Shown here: piece by piece, positions 43,667 to 53,314 of the stretch
Position numbering within the stretch: the first letter of the stretch is position 1
Layout: each line of letters begins with the position of its first letter
NCBI RefSeq assembly: GCF_028882255.1
Contig: NZ_JARBUY010000004.1
Location: 134,228 to 198,227, forward strand
Length of the DNA stretch: 64,000 bases
Direction: 5' to 3'
DNA from: Maribacter polysaccharolyticus
GTDB lineage: Bacteria; Bacteroidota; Bacteroidia; Flavobacteriales; Flavobacteriaceae
The notes under the pieces: generated by a model
What the model saw: only the letters and a program-made list of their open reading frames with translations
What the model was told of the DNA's origin: nothing
The model's database searches: none
Made by a program: the position numbers and the translations under genes

Positions 43667-44938
43667 ATGGAAGGTGTACAAGCAATAAAGCAACGTTTCG
43701 AAATCATTGGGAACGACCCCAAGCTCAACCGTGCCTTGGAAAAGGCCATACAGGTGGCCCCCACTGACATTTCGGTCCTTGTCACAGGGGAAAGTGGTGT
43801 CGGCAAAGAGTCGATCCCCAAAATCATACATTCCCTTTCACACCGTAAACACGCTAAATATATTGCCGTAAACTGCGGTGCCATACCCGAGGGAACCATC
43901 GACAGTGAACTTTTCGGACATGAAAAAGGATCTTTTACGGGAGCAACCTCTACCCGAAGTGGGTATTTTGAGGTAGCTGATGGTGGAACCATTTTCCTGG
44001 ATGAGGTCGGGGAACTGCCTTTGACGACCCAAGTTAGACTTTTAAGGGTCCTTGAAAACGGGGAGTTCCTAAAAGTAGGATCCTCCCAAGTACAAAAAAC
44101 CGATGTACGTATCGTCGCGGCCACGAACATGAACATGATCGAGGCCATTAAAAAAGAAAAATTCAGGGAAGACCTCTATTACCGTCTGAGTACCGTGGAG
44201 ATCAACATTCCGCCACTCCGTGAACGCAAAGAGGACATCCATTTATTGTTCCGGAAATTCGCTTCCGATTTTGGCCAAAAATATAAGATGCCGACCATAC
44301 GATTGCAAGAGCAAGCCGTTCAATTATTGTACAAATACCGTTGGCCGGGCAATATTCGACAACTTAGGAACATTGCCGAACAGATTTCGGTATTGGAAAG
44401 TGAAAGAAATATTTCCGCTGCCACTTTGGGCAGTTACCTGCCGAGCACAGGGGGTTCAAACTTACCGGCAATTGTTCGGCAAGACAAAACCGAAAGTGAC
44501 TTCAGTAACGAACGCGAGATTCTTTATAAGGTTTTGTTCGACATGAAAGGGGATCTTACCGATTTGAAAAAATTGACCTTGGAATTATTGAAGAACAAAG
44601 ACACCCAAAAAGTCCAGAAAGAGAATGAAGGGTTGATCCAAAAAATCTATGGAGGGGAGCAAGAGGATTTTCAAGAAGAAGATGATGAAGAAACCATGGA
44701 AGTACTGCAACTTCCAGAACCACATATCGCACATGACACCCTTGAACCGCCACAGGAAGACAAGTACCATTTTGCCGAGGAAATAGAAGAGGAAGAAACC
44801 TTATCTTTACAGGAAAAGGAAGTGGAATTGATAAAAAAATCCCTGGACAGAAACCGTGGAAAGCGAAAAGCCGCCGCGGCCGAACTGGGCATTTCGGAAC
44901 GCACGCTTTACCGAAAAATAAAACAATACGATCTTTAA
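43667..44938 (+). CDS. Sigma-54-dependent activator (AAA+ plus Fis-type HTH) without a receiver domain
   Basis: A 423-residue protein that begins almost at once with the AAA+ domain: Walker A GESGVGKE (41-48), the sigma-54 contact loop GSFTGA (88-93), Walker B TIFLDEVGEL and the sensor segment around WPGNIRQLRNI. A linker of about 100 residues, partly very acidic (EEDDEETMEVL), leads to the Fis-type helix-turn-helix at the end (KRKAAAAELGISERTLYRKI). No receiver or GAF domain is present, so its activity must be set some other way. It follows miaB after 26 bases and precedes lptE by 2 bases. Confidence 0.94.
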   Translation: MEGVQAIKQRFEIIGNDPKLNRALEKAIQVAPTDISVLVTGESGVGKESIPKIIHSLSHRKHAKYIAVNCGAIPEGTIDSELFGHEKGSFTGATSTRSGYFEVADGGTIFLDEVGELPLTTQVRLLRVLENGEFLKVGSSQVQKTDVRIVAATNMNMIEAIKKEKFREDLYYRLSTVEINIPPLRERKEDIHLLFRKFASDFGQKYKMPTIRLQEQAVQLLYKYRWPGNIRQLRNIAEQISVLESERNISAATLGSYLPSTGGSNLPAIVRQDKTESDFSNEREILYKVLFDMKGDLTDLKKLTLELLKNKDTQKVQKENEGLIQKIYGGEQEDFQEEDDEETMEVLQLPEPHIAHDTLEPPQEDKYHFAEEIEEEETLSLQEKEVELIKKSLDRNRGKRKAAAAELGISERTLYRKIKQYDL

Positions 44939-44940
44939 GC

Positions 44941-45462
44941 ATGAAAAACATCCAAAAAACGCTATTGATTTTCACCATCCTAACCACGATCGTAAGTTGT
45001 GGGGTTTACAATTTTACGGGAGGTGATATCGGAACCGCCACGACGTTTCAGGTAAACTTTTTCCAAAACTATGCGACCCAGAGCCCTGGATCTACCTTTG
45101 AACCCAGTTTGGACCGTGATTTTACCCAAGCCCTCCAAGACAGGATAATGAACCAAACCAGTTTGGATTTGGTGAACAACAACAATGCCGACTTATTGTA
45201 TGAAGGGGAAATCGTGGAATATAAGATATCCCCCATGAGTGCAACAGCGGATCAGACCGCCTCACAAAATAGATTGTCAATGGCAGTCAATGTCCGCTTC
45301 TATAACAGAACAAAGGAAGACGCCGATTTTGAAACCCGGTTTTCCTTTTTCTATGATTACGATGCCGATGTTCAATTATCATCGGTAAAATCGGAGGCCC
45401 TGGAAACCATCTTTGAACGACTTACCCAAGATATTTTCAGCGCATCCCTAGCAGATTGGTAA
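44941..45462 (+). CDS. lptE: LptE-like lipoprotein, LPS assembly
   Basis: The 173-residue lipoprotein has lipobox IVSC at about residues 17-20, then GVYNFTGGDIG, typical of Bacteroidota LptE. LptE plugs the LptD barrel at the outer membrane and helps place LPS at the surface. The gene starts 2 bases after the sigma-54 activator. The position between the activator and secG is common in Flavobacteriaceae (recalled, not searched). Confidence 0.88.
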   Translation: MKNIQKTLLIFTILTTIVSCGVYNFTGGDIGTATTFQVNFFQNYATQSPGSTFEPSLDRDFTQALQDRIMNQTSLDLVNNNNADLLYEGEIVEYKISPMSATADQTASQNRLSMAVNVRFYNRTKEDADFETRFSFFYDYDADVQLSSVKSEALETIFERLTQDIFSASLADW

Positions 45463-45519
45463 GTAACGACGAATAAAGTTTAGGCGCTTTGTTTTCGCCT
45501 TTTGAACCTTTACAAAACA

Positions 45520-46452
45520 ATGAACGTACAGGATTTTACATTCTTACTACAAAACCCTGACAAGGTCGTAACACCCATCCAAACCAGACAACTGGAAGAG
45601 GTATTGGAAGAATACCCCTATTTCCAAGCGGCCAGGGCTCTTCATTTAAAAGGGCTAAAAAATCTCAACAGTTTTAAATATAATAACGCCTTAAAGGTTA
45701 CGGCTGCCTATACCACAGACCGCGATATCCTTTTCGATTTCATCACATCTGACGATTTTTCGCAAAATAGCATTGCCGATACAATTTCGGGCAAAGTCCC
45801 TATTACTGAGGCGCCGGAAACGGCAGCCGGGGAAACAACTTCGGAAACGGAGGAACCCAAGGCTTTAATCCCGGAATCCGAAGACAAACCCTTACCCCAA
45901 GACCTAAAGGATGCCGATAAGATATTGGATCCCAAACTTTTTAAATCCAAGGACCCTGAAATTGACCGTACACTAAAAGAAGAGAAGCAAAAAGCGGAAA
46001 AGGACCTCGAAATAGGCCAACCTATACCGTTTACCAAAAAAGAAAAGCATTCTTTTAGCGAATGGTTGCAACTGGCTACGGTAAAAACCATTGAAAGGGA
46101 ACCGGAAACCAAGGAAAAAGAAGGCCCAGACACGACCAAGGATGGTGATTTTCCATTGGAAAAAGAAGTCCTGAAAAAGAAAAAATTCGAATTGATCGAC
46201 AAGTTCATCGAAAACAATCCCAAAATAAGTCCTACCCCCAAGACCTCCATAAAAATAGACATCAAAGATTCGGTTAAAATCGATAAAACCGAATTAATGA
46301 CCGAGACTTTGGCCAAGGTGTACTTAGAGCAGAAAAAGTATAAGAAAGCCATTCAAGCTTACAAAATTTTAAGTTTGAAATATCCAGAAAAAAGTGGTTT
46401 CTTTGCAGACCGAATTAAAGCGGCAGAAAAAATACAACAAGAAAATACATAG
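45520..46452 (+). CDS. Tetratricopeptide-like protein of unknown function
   Basis: This 310-residue protein has no signal peptide. The N terminus (MNVQDFTFLLQNPDKVVTPI) and EEYPYFQAARALHLKGLKN form a helical repeat. The middle, about 90-200, is rich in Glu, Lys and Pro and probably disordered. The C terminus has one TPR-like unit, LAKVYLEQKKYKKAIQAYKI. A TTG six codons earlier is possible, but ATG 45520 is preferred. It precedes secG by 5 bases. Probably cytoplasmic; function unknown. Confidence 0.8.
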   Translation: MNVQDFTFLLQNPDKVVTPIQTRQLEEVLEEYPYFQAARALHLKGLKNLNSFKYNNALKVTAAYTTDRDILFDFITSDDFSQNSIADTISGKVPITEAPETAAGETTSETEEPKALIPESEDKPLPQDLKDADKILDPKLFKSKDPEIDRTLKEEKQKAEKDLEIGQPIPFTKKEKHSFSEWLQLATVKTIEREPETKEKEGPDTTKDGDFPLEKEVLKKKKFELIDKFIENNPKISPTPKTSIKIDIKDSVKIDKTELMTETLAKVYLEQKKYKKAIQAYKILSLKYPEKSGFFADRIKAAEKIQQENT

Positions 46453-46457
46453 TACGA

Positions 46458-46817
46458 ATGAGCACATTTACAATATTCTTGGTTCTTATCATCGCAGTTT
46501 GCTTTTTATTAGTGTTGGTGATCATGGTTCAAAATCCAAAAGGCGGCGGATTATCGTCCTCATTCGGAGGTGGAGGCAGCCAAGTCGTTGGTGGGGTAAA
46601 GAAGACCGGTGACTTTTTGGATAAAAGCACCTGGACCCTGGCCGGATTACTCATTGTTTTGATTTTGGCATCCAATGTCGCCCTTAAGGGAAGTTTCAGT
46701 GATGCGGAATCAAAATTATTGCAAGGTGATGACATAGAGGAAACGGTTCCCGAGGCAGTACCTGAAGAGGTACCAGCACCTGCCACTAATACCGGTAGTG
46801 CTTCAGACAGCCTGTAA
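46458..46817 (+). CDS. secG: SecG, preprotein translocase subunit
   Basis: A 119-residue protein with two membrane segments (residues 3-22 and about 55-73). Between them is the SecG landmark MVQNPKGGGLSSSFGGGG. It assists SecYE-SecA in moving proteins through the inner membrane. The tail after residue 85 is acidic and Pro/Val-rich, as in other Bacteroidota. It ends the plus-strand run and is followed by a terminator 21 bases later. Confidence 0.94.
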   Translation: MSTFTIFLVLIIAVCFLLVLVIMVQNPKGGGLSSSFGGGGSQVVGGVKKTGDFLDKSTWTLAGLLIVLILASNVALKGSFSDAESKLLQGDDIEETVPEAVPEEVPAPATNTGSASDSL

Positions 46818-46838
46818 CATACCCCTTTAAACAATATT

Positions 46839-46873
46839 AAAATGCCAGCCTGAATGACAAGCTGGCATTTTTG
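46839..46873 (+). terminator. Rho-independent terminator after secG
   Basis: AAAATGCCAGC (46839-46849) pairs with GCTGGCATTTT (46861-46871) around an 11-base loop, followed by more T and GTTTT. It closes the miaB-to-secG run and separates it from groES. Confidence 0.88.
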
Positions 46874-46900
46874 TTTTACAATTTGTCAGTTTTTATCGAA

Positions 46901-46915
46901 TGGCATAATTTCTGA
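46901..46915 (+). promoter_or_regulatory. groES: Possible sigma-54-like -24/-12 element before groES
   Basis: TGGCATAATTTCTGA keeps the -24 GG and the 10-base step to a -12 element, which reads GA in place of GC. It lies 43 bases before the groES ATG, and TTGTCAG (46883-46889) stands just upstream. No TAnnTTTG element was found here. The match is imperfect, so this is a candidate only. Confidence 0.35.
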
Positions 46916-46957
46916 CTAGTACATCCAGTAATTTTAAATCAACTTAAAATATTCAAT

Positions 46958-47236
46958 ATGGCTAAAGTTAACATTAAACCATTGGCAGATCGAGTTCTTA
47001 TAGAGCCAATGGCCGCAGAAACCAAAACTGCATCCGGTATCTACATTCCGGACACCGCTAAAGAAAAACCTCAAAAAGGGAAAGTAGTTGCTGTAGGCCC
47101 TGGAACAAAGGATGAGCAAATTACCGTAAAGGTGGGTGACACTGTCCTTTATGGGAAATATGCCGGTACCGAGTTAAAATTGGAAGGTACCGATTACCTG
47201 ATGATGAGGGAAAGTGACATTTTAGCAATTATATAA
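46958..47236 (+). CDS. groES: GroES co-chaperonin
   Basis: A 92-residue co-chaperonin, the usual size. It has the conserved start [12 protein letters not shown], the mobile loop around [20 protein letters not shown], and [10 protein letters not shown]. It caps GroEL and is essential for protein folding. groEL follows after 115 bases. Confidence 0.97.
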   Translation: MAKVNIKPLADRVLIEPMAAETKTASGIYIPDTAKEKPQKGKVVAVGPGTKDEQITVKVGDTVLYGKYAGTELKLEGTDYLMMRESDILAII

Positions 47237-47327
47237 CTAACGTAAATTCCAAAGTATACAAATCACAGGTTCCCAAACGTAATCTTCATTATAAATGGGA
47301 ATTTGGATATTGAAATTTGGAGCTTAA

Positions 47328-48986
<1,659 letters not shown>

Positions 48987-49038
48987 TCGTAGCATTACAG
49001 CCAAATACAAACCTGAAAACACAGGTTCTACAAATAAG

Positions 49039-49073
49039 AAACCGCACTTGGAAATCCAAGTGCGGTTTTTTTT
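49039..49073. terminator. Rho-independent terminator after groEL
   Basis: AACCGCACTTGG (49040-49051) pairs perfectly with CCAAGTGCGGTT (49056-49067) around a 4-base loop, and a run of T follows to 49073. An imperfect U tract on the other strand may also serve the facing HMA gene. Confidence 0.9.
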
Positions 49074-49162
49074 GTTGTCCTGTAATGGGAAATCCGTCAG
49101 GTATTTGACCCACGATGATCAATTTGGCACTAAACCAATCGTCCGCAACGAATTGATCTTGA

Positions 49163-49525
49163 CTACATTTTGTGAATGGCCCCATCATCCGAATTGTCTT
49201 CCCTGTACTTACAACAGGGATGCACACTATTATAAGCCTCCTCGGTAGCCTTTAATTCCTTGGTATCGTGACCTACCGCAACTATAGCCGTTTTGATCTT
49301 CATGGCATCGGTTTTGCGTTCATCCATGATTATCGATAATTGATGTGTGGGTATATCCCAATTTGCATACTTCACCCCTTTTACGTTCAAGGCCGCCTTT
49401 TCAATACGCTCTTTGCACATGGCACATTTGCCGTTAACATCAAAAGTCATTTTCTTATTCTTATCCTGGGCCGTGGTCAATATGGCCATTAACATCATTG
49501 CAATTGATAAAACCGTTGTCTTCAT
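49163..49525 (-). CDS. Periplasmic heavy-metal-associated (HMA) domain protein
   Basis: This 120-residue protein has a signal peptide (MKTTVLSIAMMLMAILTTAQ) and one HMA domain with metal site CAMC (GKCAMCKERIEKAALNVKGV, residues about 33-52). A second Cys pair, HPCCKYRE, is near the end. It should bind Cu(I), Zn or a similar ion in the periplasm. It lies 24 bases after the TonB receptor gene, on the same strand, and is probably in one transcript with it. Confidence 0.88.
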   Translation of the reverse strand: MKTTVLSIAMMLMAILTTAQDKNKKMTFDVNGKCAMCKERIEKAALNVKGVKYANWDIPTHQLSIIMDERKTDAMKIKTAIVAVGHDTKELKATEEAYNSVHPCCKYREDNSDDGAIHKM

Positions 49526-49549
49526 TGTTTTTATATTGATTGTTAGGTA

Positions 49550-51790
49550 TTATATTTTAAATCTAAATCCGCCATAGAACATTCTCCCCATGATCGGCGC
49601 ATACACTATTGTGGTGTCAAAATTTGGGCCAAATGGATCATCTGCGGCCAGAACCGGATTATCCTGCTGCACCCCACTTATGTTCTCTGCCCCTAAATAT
49701 AACTCAAACTTACCTGAAAATACTTTGGTGATTTGGGCATTCATAAGGTTATATGGCGATGAATGATCCGACAATCGGTACTGATCGGGATTGGTACTGG
49801 TATCGGGCAATCTCATTTCCCCCATACTATGCAAGGTATAATCGAATTTCCATTGTGCCCCGTCCTCCTTGGCCTTGGTCACGTAACCCAAGTTGATGAA
49901 AAAACGATGTTGTGCCTGTAATGGCTTTTGCAGGGTACCCCCTTGGTAATCGGTCGATACATCATAATATTTATAGGCCGTCCTGAAATTTAAACGGGCC
50001 AACAATTCGTAATTCAATTCGATTTGGAAACTCTTCGCACTACTATTCCCATCCAAATTATAGAATGAAACTTCCTGCGGGTTTTCCCAATCGACTACGA
50101 CTTGATTCGTAAAATCGGTGATATAATAATCGACCGAAATATCCCCTTTTTTATTCAGGAAATTAAACCCTTGCAAAAAACTCACCCCGTAATTCCATGC
50201 ATCTTCCGGCTCCAGGCCATAAACATTGCCATCCGTATCCAAGATATTTACCTTCCGGGCCGATGCAAACAATTGTTGGTTCTCCGCAAAGATATTGGCC
50301 GCTCTTTTTCCCCTTCCGAACGAACCCCGTAAACTACCCTTTTCCCAAGGTGTATAGCGAATATGGAACCTTGGCGTCATAAACGTTCCCAATCTATTAT
50401 GACGATCAACGCGCAACCCAGCCGTTAAACTGACTTTCTCCAAGTTCTCGTAACTATATTCAAAAAACGCCCCTACCGATCTGTCTTCCCGTGAATAGTC
50501 GGTACCGGTCACCATTTCGTCATATCCATCATACGCAAAGGTAATTCCCGTAGCAAACCTGTTTCGGGTATCGCCGATAATTGAATTGAATATGAGGTTA
50601 CCATACAAACTTTCATGATCGATATCATAGGTTCCAAATCCGAAATACGAATCCTGTTTATGTAAACTATAGGAAGTTTGAAACCCAAAACTCTGATAAG
50701 GCAGTTCCGGAAAAACATAACCCAATTTCACCGATGTATCGAAACGACGGGTATTGATCTCACTGCCCCAACTATTGGTCGTAAACTTATCGGTATCAGG
50801 ATTGAAATCCATTTGCCCTACTTGTTTTTCGTCATTCAAAAATCGCACATTAAAAAAGCTGACCCATCCTTTTTCCGGATCTTGGTATTGCCAACGGTTC
50901 ATAATATTAATTTGATCGGCCAATGGGGCATCCAAGAATCCGTCTTCATTAATATCCTCTTTTTGGGTCCGGGTATTCCCATGGACATAAAAACCGGCAC
51001 TTAATTTTTCAGTAAGCTTTTTATTGAAATGCGTATTCAGCTCATAACGTCCGTTCTGATTCGCATATCCATTTACGAAAATGGCCTTATCGGTAAGTGG
51101 TTTCACAAGTTCGGTATTGATCTGGCCCGAAATACTTTCATACCCATTGACCACACTTCCTGCCCCCTTGGTAATTTGGATACTCTCGATCCAGGTACCG
51201 GGAGTGAATGTGAGTCCGTAAGCCTGCGATGCCCCACGAACCATGGGGATATTCTCTTGGGTTATCAACAGATACGGACTTGTCAGCCCCAGCATTTGAA
51301 TTTGTTTTGTCCCTGTCAATCCATCGGAAAGGTTTACATCGATCGCAGGATTGGTCTCAAAGCTCTCTGCCAGATTACAGCAGGCTGCCTTCAATAGTTC
51401 CGCACTATTCACGGTTACGACATTCGACGGACTGAAAAAGGTTTTCTGAATGGCATCACGCTCCTTTTTCACTATGACCTCATCCAGCGCATTGGAAGCT
51501 TTCAGCGTATGACGTATATATTTAGGGGTATTGACCGTTAACGTATCCGGTTCATACCCGACATAACTAATGATCAATTTGTTGAAGTCCTTTAAATAAG
51601 GTATCGAAAATTTACCGTCAAAATCGGTTACGACTCCGGTTTGTGAATCTTGCCAATACACATTGACCCCGGACAACCCCAGATTATTCTCCCCTTCACT
51701 TGTGTCCATGACCATTCCTTCCACTTTCCCTTGAGAGAAAGCCAACCAAGGCAAAAGAGCGGAAAACCATACAATTAAATTTTTATTCAT
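49550..51790 (-). CDS. TonB-dependent outer-membrane receptor, probably for a metal (copper?)
   Basis: A 746-residue receptor with signal peptide (ends WLAFSQG), an N-terminal carboxypeptidase-regulatory-like domain (about 20-105, GLSGVNVYWQDSQTGVVTDF), a plug and a 22-strand-type barrel to the terminal GGFRFKI. The plug carries adjacent cysteines (LLKAACCNLAESFETNPAID), a trait I associate with copper-related receptors of this type. The HMA gene downstream and the HYC_CC_PP gene upstream support metal handling. No SusD-like gene is present, so a polysaccharide role is unlikely. Confidence 0.88.
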   Translation of the reverse strand: MNKNLIVWFSALLPWLAFSQGKVEGMVMDTSEGENNLGLSGVNVYWQDSQTGVVTDFDGKFSIPYLKDFNKLIISYVGYEPDTLTVNTPKYIRHTLKASNALDEVIVKKERDAIQKTFFSPSNVVTVNSAELLKAACCNLAESFETNPAIDVNLSDGLTGTKQIQMLGLTSPYLLITQENIPMVRGASQAYGLTFTPGTWIESIQITKGAGSVVNGYESISGQINTELVKPLTDKAIFVNGYANQNGRYELNTHFNKKLTEKLSAGFYVHGNTRTQKEDINEDGFLDAPLADQINIMNRWQYQDPEKGWVSFFNVRFLNDEKQVGQMDFNPDTDKFTTNSWGSEINTRRFDTSVKLGYVFPELPYQSFGFQTSYSLHKQDSYFGFGTYDIDHESLYGNLIFNSIIGDTRNRFATGITFAYDGYDEMVTGTDYSREDRSVGAFFEYSYENLEKVSLTAGLRVDRHNRLGTFMTPRFHIRYTPWEKGSLRGSFGRGKRAANIFAENQQLFASARKVNILDTDGNVYGLEPEDAWNYGVSFLQGFNFLNKKGDISVDYYITDFTNQVVVDWENPQEVSFYNLDGNSSAKSFQIELNYELLARLNFRTAYKYYDVSTDYQGGTLQKPLQAQHRFFINLGYVTKAKEDGAQWKFDYTLHSMGEMRLPDTSTNPDQYRLSDHSSPYNLMNAQITKVFSGKFELYLGAENISGVQQDNPVLAADDPFGPNFDTTIVYAPIMGRMFYGGFRFKI

Positions 51791-52056
51791 TTATTCCATT
51801 AAAACTTTTGTCAATTCATCTTTGTATTTGGTGGATATGGAAGGCTCGTTCCATATTCCGGTCTTTAGACGCCCTTTGAAACAACCATTCAACACCGTTC
51901 ACTTTTTACGTATCATCTTCAAGATAAATCCTTTACGGTCAAATATTTACATTAAACAACGTGCTGCAGTGGCTACTGGTTTTTCCCATGGTGGTTAGTC
52001 CCTGTCCCATATAACCGGGAACGGTCCAAGGCGGGCGTATGGAGAAAAAAAAGGAA

Positions 52057-52470
52057 TCAAATCAAGAAGACATCGCCGAGCAATTGGATATCCTTGACGA
52101 TCTTGGGCGGAATATATTGCCTATTCACAATATTGTGGCCATGGATCGGTTCAAAAAGACCAAGGCAGCCATCGATGTACGTGATGAAGTACAGTTGCCG
52201 TTCCAGATCAATATCGGTATCGGAAGGCTTGATATCATTTTGACCTTTTTTCGCAATTATCTCATTCGCACAGCACGATTTTTTACCGATGATCGTTTCC
52301 GGATCGGAAGCATCCGGACTATCCATCCCACAACCTTCGGCATCAACGAAAAATGCCATATCGACCAAATGCCCCATACAAAAGTGCTTTTCGACCTTCC
52401 AGGAAGTGGTGGTGGCCAAAAGCAGAAGGGCCATGGAAACTGCGATTATTTTGGATACATAGGCTTTCAC
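52057..52470 (-). CDS. HYC_CC_PP-family small secreted protein (GTG start)
   Basis: The 137-residue protein starts with GTG at 52470; the reading frame has a longer form, but its front would cross the promoter region of the divergent msrC gene and lacks a signal peptide. From the GTG it reads MKAYVSKIIAVSMALLLLAT, a clean signal peptide. The family motifs follow: KHFCMGH, KKSCCANE and near the end the YIPP segment with KDIQLLGDVFLI. HYC_CC_PP proteins are found beside metal-related TonB receptors in Bacteroidota (recalled). It lies 266 bases upstream of the TonB receptor on the same strand. Confidence 0.82.
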   Translation of the reverse strand: MKAYVSKIIAVSMALLLLATTTSWKVEKHFCMGHLVDMAFFVDAEGCGMDSPDASDPETIIGKKSCCANEIIAKKGQNDIKPSDTDIDLERQLYFITYIDGCLGLFEPIHGHNIVNRQYIPPKIVKDIQLLGDVFLI

Positions 52471-52600
52471 GGATCCAAAAATACAAATATTTGGTTTGTA
52501 TGCGTCCCATGGAACCCGTTTATGCAATTTTAGGTTAAAGCGCTCAAGCTCCCATTCCATGGAATTACAAAGCAATTTAATATCTTCGCCAAAAAAAATC

Positions 52601-53053
52601 ATGCTCAAAGAACTGCAACCTGAAATAAACGAACTGTTATCCAATGGCAATGCCGGCATGGACGAACGCCTGCAAGGCATCTGCGAATTACTGAAAGATC
52701 GTGTTCCCCATTATGATTGGGTCGGTTTTTATTTCAAAAACGGGGATAAGGAAGAACTGAAACTAGGTCCTTACGCCGGTGCGCCTACCGACCATACCAT
52801 TATACCCTTTGGCAAGGGAATATGTGGTCAGGTCGCCGTAAGCAACCAAAACTTTGTGGTCCCCGATGTCAATGCCCAGGACAATTATATTGCCTGCAGT
52901 ATAACCGTGAAGGCAGAAATTGTCGTTCCCCTATTTTTGAATGGTGAAAATATCGGTCAAATCGATATCGATTCGAACACGCCCGATCCCTTTACGGAAG
53001 AGGACGAGAAATTATTGGAATATATCAATTCCGAAATTGCCAAGATCATGTGA
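52601..53053 (+). CDS. msrC: Free methionine-(R)-sulfoxide reductase (GAF domain)
   Basis: A 150-residue single GAF-domain protein that reduces free Met-R-SO. The landmarks are HYDWVGFYF, the Cys in GKGICGQVAVSN and the active-site Cys in YIACSITVKAEIVVPLF. The frame is open 35 codons further upstream, but ATG 52601 (MLKELQPEINELL) is the family start. A -7-like TATCTTCG lies at 52581-52588. It repairs oxidised methionine in the cytoplasm. A hairpin follows the stop. Confidence 0.9.
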   Translation: MLKELQPEINELLSNGNAGMDERLQGICELLKDRVPHYDWVGFYFKNGDKEELKLGPYAGAPTDHTIIPFGKGICGQVAVSNQNFVVPDVNAQDNYIACSITVKAEIVVPLFLNGENIGQIDIDSNTPDPFTEEDEKLLEYINSEIAKIM

Positions 53054-53056
53054 ACC

Positions 53057-53088
53057 AAAGGGTATTCCAACTTGTTGGATACCCCTTT
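53057..53088 (+). terminator. Imperfect hairpin after msrC
   Basis: AAAGGGTATTCCAAC (53057-53071) pairs with GTTGGATACCCCTTT (53074-53088) with small bulges around the loop TT. It lies 3 bases after the msrC stop. The T run is short, so it may be a weak terminator. Confidence 0.55.
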
Positions 53089-53272
53089 CAGTAAATTCAC
53101 TCTTAGAATTGGGACGGGCATGGGTCAATATCTTGGGCCTGCCCCCTGTTTGGCCACTTCTAAAGCTGTTTTCGGCACCTAAATCATGTAATTTGACCCT
53201 AACCAGGTTCCATTGGTTAAAACTTTCTTGTTTTTGTTGATAACCTACCTTATTTGTTAGCCTCAAAAAAAT

Positions 53273-53280
53273 TACTTTTG
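53273..53280 (+). promoter_or_regulatory. purH: -7 element of the purH promoter
   Basis: TACTTTTG is a full match to TAnnTTTG; a TTG lies 16 bases upstream. Transcription would begin near 53287, after the earlier GTG at 53282, so the ATG at 53315 is the purH start. No purine riboswitch structure was recognised in the spacer. Confidence 0.6.
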
Positions 53281-53314
53281 TGTGCTTAGAAACCAAAAAT
53301 CGAGCAGCAGCAAA

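Noticed and set aside
53054..53272. Possible purine riboswitch before purH
   Set aside because: No conserved three-helix aptamer sequence was recognised; only the msrC 3' hairpin and a standard -7 element were seen.
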